The notes beneath the pieces were generated by a model. The model made no database searches, was not told the DNA's origin, and saw nothing but the letters and a program-made list of their open reading frames with translations. A DNA stretch of 7,045 nucleotides from Clostridiales bacterium (GTDB lineage Bacteria; Bacillota; Clostridia; Oscillospirales; Oscillospiraceae), in assembly GCA_021201515.1 (NCBI GenBank), contig JAJQET010000163.1, forward strand, positions 1-7,045, in the 5' to 3' direction. The position numbers and the translations under genes are program-made. Each line of letters opens with the position of its first letter. Position 1 is the stretch's first letter. Positions 1 through 5,900 of the stretch are shown piece after piece.

Positions 1-1296
1 GAGGAGCCGGAGGCCACAGCGGCCACGGCGGGTCTGCAGGCCGGCGCCGGCGTGGCCGAAATTGATTTTACGCACCTGTTTGACGAGGAGAACGGAGGGC
101 CCATCGAGGGCTTCTACGGCGTCGCGGACAACCCCCGCGCCAGAGTTCTGCTGCTGGAGACGGATGAGCGGGTGGCCATCGTCTCGGTGGAGCTGGTCAA
201 CTGCCCGGATGAGGGCATCCAGCTCTGCAGGGAAATTGTGAGCGAGATCACGGATACGCCCGTCGAGAATGTCTGGGTCCACGCGACCCACGCCATCACC
301 ACCCCCCACAACCCCATGATGATGCCCCCCTTCGCCCGTCCGGAGGGCGCGGAGCGTATCGGCGCCCTGCACCGGGAGGCGGTGCTGGCGGCGGCCCGCC
401 AGGCGGCGGAGCAGGCGGCAGCCTCCCTCCAGCCCGTGACGGTGGGCTGCGCCTCCGGCCAGTGCGCCGTCAACTGCAACCGGGATGAGGAGACCCCCTC
501 CGGCTGGTGGATCGGCCGGGGCGGCAGCCAGGAGGCAAATCAGGAGATGACGGTGCTGCGCTTCTCCAATGAGGCAGGACAGCCTGTGGCCTTCTGCGTC
601 AGCTACGCCCTGAAAACCTGCGCCATCGACAACGCCGGGATGGAGGAGAACCTCCGCCTGGTGTCCTCCGATGTGGCGGGCAAAGCCTGTCAGCTGATGG
701 AGGCGCAGTACGGCGTCCCCACCCTGTTCCTGATGAGCGCGGCGGCCAACCATGTGCCCAGAGAGACCGCCCTTTGGGATGAGGTGCAGCCAGACGGTAC
801 AGTGAAAACGGTAGACAAGGGCGTGGAGTACGGCCTGACCCTGGTGGATGCTCTGGGAGCGGAGATGGGCAGCGACGCCGTCGCCATTGCGGCCCGGGCC
901 GACGCGGGGAACTGCCCCGCCCGGCTGAAAACCGCCTGCACCTCTTTCCCCTGGCAGGCCATGGGCCGCATCGAAAAGGCCCCCACCCTGGGGATGGACT
1001 ACCCTCTGGAGGAGGGCCAACGGCAGGTGAATGTGTCCGCCCTGACCTTTGGGGACTATGCCTTCGTCTTTGGCAAGGCCGAGATGAACCAGCCCACCCA
1101 GCAGGCCATTCAGGCCGCCTCCCCCTATCCCCACACCTTCCTGGTGACCATGGTAAACGGCGGCTTCAAGTACATCCCGGAGGCCGGCGCCTATGACCGC
1201 TTCACCTGGGAGGCCCAGAGCAGCTTTGTGGCAAAGGGCGCGGCGGAGCGGTTCGCGGAGCAGGCAACGGCGCTGCTGAAGAAACTGAACGGATAA
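1..1296 (+). CDS. Neutral/alkaline ceramidase-like protein, diverged active site (5' end outside window)
   Basis: The frame is open from base 1, and the in-frame GTG at 52 has no ribosome binding site. The codons before it (about residues 11-17, GLQAGAG) fit the family's opening strand, so the true start lies upstream; residue numbers here count from base 1. The fold matches the neutral ceramidase N-terminal family (zinc amidohydrolases): an ITP-type start, HATHAITTP (residues 94-102), NCNR (158-161), SSD (222-224) and a closing YIP...AY...WE block (391-404). Against canonical members, and against the paralogue at 2586, several active-site positions differ: the HxH pair is reduced to H97 with Ile at 99, the second-strand His is Lys205, and the GDV(S/N)P loop reads AANHVP (248-253). 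Glu361 is kept. Metal binding is therefore doubtful, and this may be a pseudoenzyme or have a changed activity. It is the first visible gene of the cluster, 54 bp before the lactonase. The Glu/Ala-rich residues 1-10 could be a linker after a signal peptide, but that cannot be seen. Family is fairly secure, function is not. Confidence 0.8.
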   Translation, partial: EEPEATAATAGLQAGAGVAEIDFTHLFDEENGGPIEGFYGVADNPRARVLLLETDERVAIVSVELVNCPDEGIQLCREIVSEITDTPVENVWVHATHAITTPHNPMMMPPFARPEGAERIGALHREAVLAAARQAAEQAAASLQPVTVGCASGQCAVNCNRDEETPSGWWIGRGGSQEANQEMTVLRFSNEAGQPVAFCVSYALKTCAIDNAGMEENLRLVSSDVAGKACQLMEAQYGVPTLFLMSAAANHVPRETALWDEVQPDGTVKTVDKGVEYGLTLVDALGAEMGSDAVAIAARADAGNCPARLKTACTSFPWQAMGRIEKAPTLGMDYPLEEGQRQVNVSALTFGDYAFVFGKAEMNQPTQQAIQAASPYPHTFLVTMVNGGFKYIPEAGAYDRFTWEAQSSFVAKGAAERFAEQATALLKKLNG

Positions 1297-1314
1297 CAAC
1301 GCAAGACAATCACC

Positions 1315-1334
1315 GTCCGCCCTTCCGGGCGGGC
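1315..1334 (+). promoter_or_regulatory. Intergenic hairpin just before the lactonase ribosome binding site
   Basis: CCGCCC (1317-1322), loop TTCC, GGGCGG (1327-1332) form a perfect 6-bp stem. It extends to 8 bp with one G-T wobble (1315-1334). It ends directly before the GAAAGGAG ribosome binding site and has no following T run, so it is not a normal intrinsic terminator. It could stabilise or process the mRNA between the two genes, or tune access to the ribosome binding site. The structure is visible; the role is inference. Confidence 0.4.
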
Positions 1335-1350
1335 GAAAGGAGATACTAAC

Positions 1351-2583
1351 ATGGCAGGTAAAACGTTTCTGTATGTGGGCAACTGGAGCTTTCAGGCCAG
1401 GCCCGCCAAGGGCAAGGGCATTTCCGTCTTTTCCTACGCGCCGGACACCGGCGATCTGGAGCTGATTGAGACGGTCTGCCCGGAGGTGGCAGCCGGGCAG
1501 CTCTGGCTGGACGCCGAGCGCGGCATCCTCTATAGCAATGACGAGTGCGGCGAGCGCCGGGGGGAGGTCGGCGGAGGCGGCTACCTGTTGGCCTTCTCCA
1601 TTGACCCGGAGACCGGGCGGCTGACCCTGATGAATCAAAAGGATTCCCTCTCCCCGGAACCGTCCTACCTGTGTCTGGACAAGAGCGGGAAGTACTTGGT
1701 GACCTGTCACTGTGCCGACCCCTGGCACGTGACGAAGGTGGTCCGCCACCCCGACGGCACCTTTGGTAACGAGGTGCTGTTTGACGACACGGCGCTGGTG
1801 CTGTTCCGCGTCAACGAGGACGGCAGTCTGGGGGAGGTCTGCGATGTGGCGCTGACCCCCGGCACCGGCGGGAAAGGCCCCCACTCCCAGGTGAACGTGG
1901 ACCCGGTATCCGGCCATGTCCAGCTGGTGCAGGTGATTTCCCGGCTTCATGCGGTGGTGGCCAGCCCCAGTGGGGAGCTGCTGGCGGTCTGCGACAAGGG
2001 GATGGACCGGGTCTATACCTACCGCATCGACCGGGAACAGGGCAAACTGGTGTACCTAAGCTGCTGGGAGGCGCCGGAGGTGGCCTGCTTCCCCCGGTAT
2101 GCCGCTTTCCACCCCGCCAAACCGGTGCTGTATGTCAACAATGAAAACTATGCCCAGCTGAACAGTTTCCACTATGACGAGGAGACCGGCAAGCTGGAGC
2201 GGTTCCACAAGGTCTATCTCCTGCCGGAGGACCCCGGCATGGTGGAGGGAAAGCCGGTGGGGGCACAGGATATTCTGGCCCACCCCAATGGGAAGGTGCT
2301 GTATTGCACCCTCTGCGGGCTGAACCTGATCGTGGTGTGCCGCCTGGATGAGGAGGGGAGGCCCACCCCCGTCCAGCTGGTCCAGAGCCGTGGCAACCTG
2401 CCCCGGGGCATTGCCCTGTCGCCGGACGGACGGTTCCTGATCTCCGGCAACATGGTGTCCGGCGACATCACCACCTTCGCCGCCGACGAGGACGGGCTGC
2501 TGACGGACACCGGCAGGACCTTCCCCGCCGTGTCCCCCTCGGCTCTCCGGTTCTACACCCCTGACGCCGGGGCGGAGGGCTGA
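1351..2583 (+). CDS. Lactonase family protein, seven-bladed beta-propeller (6-phosphogluconolactonase / CMLE type)
   Basis: This 410-residue protein belongs to the Pgl (YbhE)/carboxymuconate-lactonizing-enzyme propeller family, whose members hydrolyse or form sugar and related lactones. The start is well supported: GAAAGGAG at 1335-1342 lies 8 nt before ATG. Blade repeats are visible as SPSGELLAVCDKG (205-217), FHPAKPVLYVNNEN (253-266), HPNGKVLYCT (311-320) and SPDGRFLISGN (357-367). By pattern, the family's catalytic set is present: His200 (RLHAV), Arg249 (FPRY), Glu265 (NNEN) and Arg352 (LPRG). The usual PRH reads PRY, and an extra segment around GPHSQVNVDP (176-185) precedes the His motif. 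At 410 residues it is somewhat longer than the usual 330-390. No signal peptide or membrane segment is seen, so it is probably cytoplasmic. It sits between two ceramidase-like genes and ends 2 bp before the second, which implies one transcript. The exact substrate cannot be read from sequence; a role in gluconate metabolism is only one possibility. Confidence 0.88.
   Translation: MAGKTFLYVGNWSFQARPAKGKGISVFSYAPDTGDLELIETVCPEVAAGQLWLDAERGILYSNDECGERRGEVGGGGYLLAFSIDPETGRLTLMNQKDSLSPEPSYLCLDKSGKYLVTCHCADPWHVTKVVRHPDGTFGNEVLFDDTALVLFRVNEDGSLGEVCDVALTPGTGGKGPHSQVNVDPVSGHVQLVQVISRLHAVVASPSGELLAVCDKGMDRVYTYRIDREQGKLVYLSCWEAPEVACFPRYAAFHPAKPVLYVNNENYAQLNSFHYDEETGKLERFHKVYLLPEDPGMVEGKPVGAQDILAHPNGKVLYCTLCGLNLIVVCRLDEEGRPTPVQLVQSRGNLPRGIALSPDGRFLISGNMVSGDITTFAADEDGLLTDTGRTFPAVSPSALRFYTPDAGAEG
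2574..2579 (+). promoter_or_regulatory. Ribosome binding site inside the lactonase 3' end
   Basis: GGAGGG lies 6 nt before the ATG at 2586 and within the last codons of the lactonase gene. The stop at 2581-2583 and the new start are only 2 bp apart. This supports ATG 2586 as the start and suggests translational coupling. Confidence 0.75.
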
Positions 2584-2585
2584 TT

Positions 2586-3905
2586 ATGGGAACCGACGCC
2601 CCCATTCTCTGTGGCGCGGCCCGGCGCTGCATTACGCCACCGCCGGAGTGGCTGCCTCAGCTCCGGGGCCTTCAGGATGTGACCTTCACCCAGGTGCTGG
2701 ACGACCTGTATCTCCGGGCGCTGGCCCTCCGGACCGGGACGGACACGGTGCTGGTCATCACCTTCGACTGCGACAAGGTGCCCTGCCCCCAGGCGTATCT
2801 GGACGCCATCACGGCGGAGACCGGCATCCCGGCGGAGCACATCTCCCTCCTGGCCATTCACACCCACACTGCCCCCATCGGCGGCTGGCGGCCCAACGAA
2901 GGCCCCAACTTCATCCTGCGCAAGCCCGCCGAGGTGCAGGCGGCCACCCATCGATATGAGGCGTTCCTCCAGGCCCGGCTGCTGGAGGCGGTGAGGGAGG
3001 CCCTGGAAAGGCTGCGTCCCGCCCGTCTGGGCTGGGGCAGCGGCGAGAGCTATGTCAACGTCAGCCGGGTGCAGGACTACTATGTGACCCGGCCGGACGG
3101 CTCCGTTGCCGTTCAGTGCGGGCTGGGGCGGGACTGCTCCGTTCCTGTGGACCGGCGGCTCTTTGTGCTGAAGGCGGAGGGGCTGGACGGCTCCCCCATT
3201 GCCTTCCTGACCAACTACGCGGTGCACAACTGCGTACTGATTCGGAACCGGTGCGGCCGGGACGGCGGCACCATGCTCAGCAGCGACCTGGGGGGCAACG
3301 TCAGCCAGATGCTGGAGGCGGCCTGCCCCGGCGCGGTGGCCCTGTGGACCAGCGGCGCGGCGGGAGATGTGAACCCCCTCCTCTCCAACGAGATTTTCTA
3401 CCCCGACCCGGCCACCGGGGCCCAGACCCAGTACATCCTCCCAGCCGGGGAGACAGCCCCCCTGATGATGCTGAAAACCCTGTCCGCCCAGCACTATGCC
3501 GACACCCTCCGGGTGATACGGGGCATTTCGTGCAGCCTGGAGCGGGGCAGCGTCCGGGGCGGCGTGGCCTGGGCAGAGACCCCCGGCAGGGACGGCGGTA
3601 CCTATCAGGTGCGGCTCCACCTGACGGGCATCGGCCCCCTGTGGATAGCAGGGGTCAGCGGCGAGCTGTACACCTCTCTGGGTCAGGCGCTGCTGGAAAA
3701 GCTACCCCCGGACGCCATTGTGCAGAACCACGACGGCAGCCTGCTGGCGGAGAGCGGCTATATCTACGACGACGCCATTCTGGCGCGGGATACAGAGGGT
3801 GTGCTGCCCGGACGCCATGAATCCCAGCAGCAGCCCGGCTATATCCGGGAGGCGCTGCAGGACGCCGTGGAAGGGCTGCTTGCGAAGCTGATGGCATCAA
3901 CCTGA
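2586..3905 (+). CDS. Neutral/alkaline ceramidase-like hydrolase with intact metal-site residues
   Basis: This 439-residue protein is of the neutral ceramidase family, whose well-known members use zinc to cleave the N-acyl amide bond of ceramide. Family landmarks in order: GAARRCITPP (10-19), HTHTAP (92-97), VNVSR (157-161), NYAVHNC (210-216), SSDLGG (232-237), SGAAGDVNP (256-264), SGEL (358-361) and GYIYDD (391-396). His92/His94, His214, Glu360 and a Tyr at 392 or 394 fit the expected metal-binding set. The hexapeptide loop has Asn263 where classical ceramidases have Ser (GDVSPN). Classical bacterial enzymes are secreted and about 650 residues with a C-terminal beta domain; this one is shorter and starts without a signal peptide, so it probably acts in the cytoplasm on another amide or ester. 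It is the last gene of the + strand cluster. Family is secure; the substrate is unknown, and 'ceramidase' is a family label only. Confidence 0.87.
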   Translation: MGTDAPILCGAARRCITPPPEWLPQLRGLQDVTFTQVLDDLYLRALALRTGTDTVLVITFDCDKVPCPQAYLDAITAETGIPAEHISLLAIHTHTAPIGGWRPNEGPNFILRKPAEVQAATHRYEAFLQARLLEAVREALERLRPARLGWGSGESYVNVSRVQDYYVTRPDGSVAVQCGLGRDCSVPVDRRLFVLKAEGLDGSPIAFLTNYAVHNCVLIRNRCGRDGGTMLSSDLGGNVSQMLEAACPGAVALWTSGAAGDVNPLLSNEIFYPDPATGAQTQYILPAGETAPLMMLKTLSAQHYADTLRVIRGISCSLERGSVRGGVAWAETPGRDGGTYQVRLHLTGIGPLWIAGVSGELYTSLGQALLEKLPPDAIVQNHDGSLLAESGYIYDDAILARDTEGVLPGRHESQQQPGYIREALQDAVEGLLAKLMAST

Positions 3906-4010
3906 GTAGATTGTAGTCCTTGGACAAGGGTTGATATGAACACAACGTTTCTTCCCATCTGCGGAGCCGTTCGTTCCTTAGATGAGGATGCTGGAAGGAA
4001 ATAGAGCGTT

Positions 4011-4026
4011 TGCCCTTGCCAGGGCA
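4011..4026. repeat. Short perfect stem-loop (6 bp)
   Basis: TGCCCT (4011-4016), loop TGCC, AGGGCA (4021-4026). It is the first of the stem-loops in this region and lies 4 bp before the long inverted repeat at 4031. No T run follows. Confidence 0.5.
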
Positions 4027-4030
4027 TGGC

Positions 4031-4060
4031 CTACTTTTCTCGATTCGTCGAGAAAAGTAG
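4031..4060. repeat. 13-bp perfect inverted repeat with TTCG loop
   Basis: CTACTTTTCTCGA (4031-4043) is exactly complementary to 4048-4060, with a TTCG loop. It is followed by CAAAAGAGGA rather than a T run on the + strand, so it is not a standard terminator in that direction. The sequence AGAAAAGTAGCAAAAG resembles intergenic repeats I associate with gut Clostridia, but I cannot verify copy number here. Confidence 0.7.
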
Positions 4061-4073
4061 CAAAAGAGGACGA

Positions 4074-4108
4074 CTTAGGGGGAAGCTCGGGGCCTCGCAC
4101 CCCCTAAG
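4074..4108. repeat. 9-bp stem with 17-nt loop
   Basis: CTTAGGGGG (4074-4082) pairs perfectly with CCCCCTAAG (4100-4108). The loop (4083-4099) is G/C-rich and includes GGGGCC. It directly follows the 13-bp inverted repeat, with 13 bp between them, so the two probably belong to one element. Confidence 0.6.
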
Positions 4109-4117
4109 AACCCCTCT

Positions 4118-4155
4118 CCTATCCCGCTGGGGCTTCGCGCTATCCAGCCCATAGG
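4118..4155. repeat. Nested two-stem hairpin
   Basis: The outer stem is CCTAT (4118-4122) with ATAGG (4151-4155). The inner stem is GCTGG (4126-4130) with CCAGC (4144-4148). They are separated by a small CCC/CC internal loop, and the apical loop is 13 nt (4131-4143). A tiny CGTC/GACG hairpin follows at 4166-4176. Each stem is short, so the call rests on their nesting and on their place in the series. Confidence 0.4.
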
Positions 4156-4192
4156 TAGTCTATCCCGTCAGAGACGATGTGACTTGTTACGC

Positions 4193-4282
4193 ACCAAAGC
4201 TGCCGCCGATGGCGGCTGGCAACGATTGCCGCCTCGCCCCTCGCCTTCGGCGGGACGGGCGGCAATTTTATTATCCTTTGGT
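4193..4282 (+). other. Three-way-junction-like structured element
   Basis: A closing helix ACCAAAG (4193-4199) with CTTTGGT (4276-4282) encloses two hairpins: GCCGCC-GAT-GGCGGC (4202-4216), and a 9-bp stem ATTGCCGCC (4225-4233) with GGCGGCAAT (4258-4266). Inside the second hairpin is a smaller CGCC/GGCG stem (4242-4252). All three helices are perfectly paired. The fold could be an RNA domain, the end of a mobile intergenic repeat, or a terminator with an enclosing helix. Confidence 0.45.
4225..4272 (+). terminator. Probable intrinsic terminator of the ceramidase-like/lactonase operon
   Basis: The 9-bp GC-rich stem 4225-4233/4258-4266 is followed at once by TTTTATTAT on the + strand. The reverse direction has no T run, so it would act on rightward transcripts. 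It lies about 320 bp after the stop at 3905, which is far for an operon terminator. No nearer candidate with a T run is visible. Confidence 0.5.
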
Positions 4283-4407
4283 CGATGAAATCTGACTGTA
4301 AGGGTACGGTATTGTTCCTGATGCAAGAAGTAATGAATTGCTGCTTCTTTTCATCAAAGGTTATTACCTTGCAGCTCAGGCAAATGTTATCTACCGTTTA
4401 AAGAACA

Positions 4408-4445
4408 CACTTCCCCGGCAGCGCTGCAGCGCTGCCGGGGAAGTG
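4408..4445. terminator. 38-bp perfect palindrome, probable terminator of the CapA-like gene
   Basis: CACTTCCCCGGCAGCGCTG (4408-4426) is an exact inverted copy of 4427-4445, with no spacer. As RNA it would give a very stable hairpin with a minimal loop (TGCA centre). It starts 54 bp after the CapA-like stop on the - strand, where it is followed by TGTTCTTT. On the + strand CTTTTGT follows. It may work in both directions at the meeting point of the two operons. Confidence 0.6.
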
Positions 4446-4499
4446 CTTTTGTATACATACAATTTTTATGCCGGGTTCTGTTTTGCAATGGCCCTTCCG

Positions 4500-5801
4500 T
4501 CACGATTCCGTCATCATTCCGTCGTCGTCCACGGTGATGTTGGAGCCGGGCAGGCCCTCCAGATAGTCATACATGGCCCGCTGGCTGTCCGGATTCTCCA
4601 GCCAGGTGACGGTGGCGCTGGCCTGCTGGTACGCCGGGACGATCTGATACGCCACCTCACGCACGCCGTTTTTGTCCCCCTTCAGGGTGACGTTGACCAG
4701 CATGGTGTATTCCTCCTTGCGGCTGAACCAGTAGTTGCCCAGGGAGTAGAAGATGGGGACATCGTTATAATAGTGTACCCCCTGGAGCTGGTGGGGATGG
4801 TCGCCGATCACCAGGTCGGCCCCCGCGTCCACCAGGGCGGCCCCCACCTCCACCTGGTATTCCTCCAGGCTGGAGGTGCCCTCAATGCCCCAGTGCATAT
4901 ACACCACCACAAAGTCCGCATGTTCCCCTGCCTCCTGCACCCGCTGATAGAGCAAGTCGGTGTCGTAGGCGGTGTAGAAGGTGCCCGGCCGGTCGCTTGT
5001 GGCGGGCTGGGTCTGGGCGGACCACTCCACCCGGCTGGCGGCGATGTAGGCCACGGTGCAGTTCTCCAGCTCCGCATAATAGATGGCGCTGGCCTCCTCC
5101 AGGTTCTGCCCCGCGCCGATTCGGGCGATGCCCGCATTGTCCAGCGTGTCCAGGGTGTCCAGCAGGGCGTCGGCCCCGTAATCATAGATGTGGTTGTTGG
5201 CCAGCACCGCAATGTCCACCCCCAGCGATTCCAGCACGGAGACCCGGGAGGGGTTGGCCCGGTAGGTGTAGGTCTTGCCCGACAGGGGGGAGCCACGGGT
5301 GGAGAAGGTAAACTCATTGTTCAGGCACATGATGTCCGCACCGGTCATGTAGCTCCGCAGCGTTTCGCTGACGCAGCCGGAGACGCCGTAGGCGTCCAGG
5401 GCAGCGGTGGTGTACTGCCCCTCGGCCAGGTTCACGTCCCCGGCGAAGCAGAGGGTGTATTCATAGGCGGTGTCCGGGTCCGGGTCAGGGGTTTCCGGCT
5501 CGGTGTCGCTTTCCTCCGGGGTCAGGAGGGAGGCGTCCCCTTCCCCGTCCATGTCGGAGGATGCTTCCCCATCGGTGACGGATGCCGCCTCCGGCTCAGG
5601 GTCGCTTTCCTCCGGGGACAGAAGGCGGGATTCTCCTTCCCCGTCGGCGTCGGAGGCTGTCTGCTCCGCCGGAGCCCCGGAGGAGGATGCCGCCGGGAGG
5701 CTCGATTCCTCCGCCCCGCTCTGGCCGCAGGCGGTCAGGCCCGGCAGCAGCGCCAGCGCCAGCAGCAGCGCCGCGCCTCTCAGGGGGATTCGTTTCTTCA
5801 T
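4500..5801 (-). CDS. CapA family lipoprotein (metallophosphatase-like fold)
   Basis: This 433-residue protein is related to CapA/PgsA, the calcineurin-like-fold proteins linked to poly-gamma-glutamate export; in many Clostridia such proteins occur without capsule genes and their job is unclear. The N-terminus is a lipoprotein signal: KKR, a hydrophobic stretch (10-21) and lipobox LTAC with Cys25, so it is anchored outside the membrane. Residues 26-112 form an acidic Ser/Glu/Pro linker with a 32-residue duplication. The CapA domain runs from about 114 to 390: FAGDVN (119-124), NNEF (161-164), ANNHIYDYG (201-209), YMHWG (301-305), GDHPHQLQG (333-341) and YSLGN (352-356). These hold the Asp, Asn/His and HxH-type residues expected for a two-metal site. 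The start has AAGGAG 8 nt upstream and a consensus promoter. No capB/capC genes are visible, so poly-gamma-glutamate synthesis is not supported here. Peptidoglycan or another envelope polymer is a possible substrate. Confidence 0.88.
   Translation of the reverse strand: MKKRIPLRGAALLLALALLPGLTACGQSGAEESSLPAASSSGAPAEQTASDADGEGESRLLSPEESDPEPEAASVTDGEASSDMDGEGDASLLTPEESDTEPETPDPDPDTAYEYTLCFAGDVNLAEGQYTTAALDAYGVSGCVSETLRSYMTGADIMCLNNEFTFSTRGSPLSGKTYTYRANPSRVSVLESLGVDIAVLANNHIYDYGADALLDTLDTLDNAGIARIGAGQNLEEASAIYYAELENCTVAYIAASRVEWSAQTQPATSDRPGTFYTAYDTDLLYQRVQEAGEHADFVVVYMHWGIEGTSSLEEYQVEVGAALVDAGADLVIGDHPHQLQGVHYYNDVPIFYSLGNYWFSRKEEYTMLVNVTLKGDKNGVREVAYQIVPAYQQASATVTWLENPDSQRAMYDYLEGLPGSNITVDDDGMMTES
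5494..5659 (-). repeat. In-frame tandem duplication coding the acidic linker (two ~70-bp copies, 96-bp period)
   Basis: Bases 5494-5563 and 5590-5659 match at roughly 80% by eye. The 96-bp period equals 32 codons, so the frame is kept. In protein terms the copies read DADGEGESRLLSPEESDPEP (51-70) and DMDGEGDASLLTPEESDTEP (83-102). Such repeats can change number by slippage and so alter spacer length between lipid anchor and catalytic domain. Confidence 0.8.
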
Positions 5802-5833
5802 GAGACATTCTCCTTTTTCTTGTTCTGTCGTTT

Positions 5834-5862
5834 ATTATACAGGATGGAATGATTCATTTCAA
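5834..5862 (-). promoter_or_regulatory. Sigma-A type promoter for the CapA-like gene
   Basis: Reading the - strand, TTGAAA (5862-5857) and TATAAT (5839-5834) are separated by exactly 17 bp. The expected transcription start is near 5827, about 26 bp before the ATG at 5801. Just upstream, TGTC occurs twice 6 bp apart (in TGTCTCTGTC), a weak hint of an operator. The gene can therefore be transcribed separately from the kinase operon. Confidence 0.8.
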
Positions 5863-5900
5863 CCGATTTTTACGGACAGAGACAGGGGGATTCCAGCCTG

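Larger units (their letters stand above)
3906..4499. other. Gene-free, stem-loop-rich region between converging operons
   Basis: No reading frame here has a convincing ribosome binding site, family match or codon bias. From 3906 to 4010 nothing is recognisable. From 4011 to 4282 inverted repeats follow each other closely (listed separately), and short direct copies of CTATCCCG occur at 4119-4126 and 4160-4167. From 4283 to 4407 the sequence is more AT-rich and shows only a weak 6-bp stem (4325-4330 with 4344-4349). From 4408 to 4445 there is a perfect palindrome. The base composition differs from the flanking GC-rich genes, which suits a dispersed intergenic element or structured RNA. Confidence 0.7.

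Noticed and set aside
2553..3620. 355-codon open frame on the - strand opposite the second ceramidase-like gene
   Set aside because: It is a shadow of GC-rich codon use. The product is His/Pro/Gly-rich with no family pattern, while the + strand frame carries clear motifs.
3839..4027. 62-codon - strand frame overlapping the end of the second ceramidase-like gene
   Set aside because: It has no recognisable family and half of it is antisense to a real gene. It could be a spurious frame within the intergenic element.
4193..4282. tRNA or known riboswitch
   Set aside because: The arm lengths, loops and conserved bases do not fit a tRNA cloverleaf, and no riboswitch signature is recognised. It also lies between converging genes rather than ahead of a coding start.
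5494..5659. CRISPR-like repeat
   Set aside because: Only two imperfect copies, in frame and inside a coding linker. This is a protein repeat.
4500..5801. Poly-gamma-glutamate capsule operon
   Set aside because: Only a CapA-like protein is present, with no CapB, CapC or gamma-glutamyltranspeptidase in the window.
4338..5852. 504-codon open frame on the + strand across the CapA-like gene
   Set aside because: It runs through a palindrome and antisense to a clear lipoprotein gene. The product is low-complexity Gly/Val/His-rich with no domain, and no ribosome binding site was seen.
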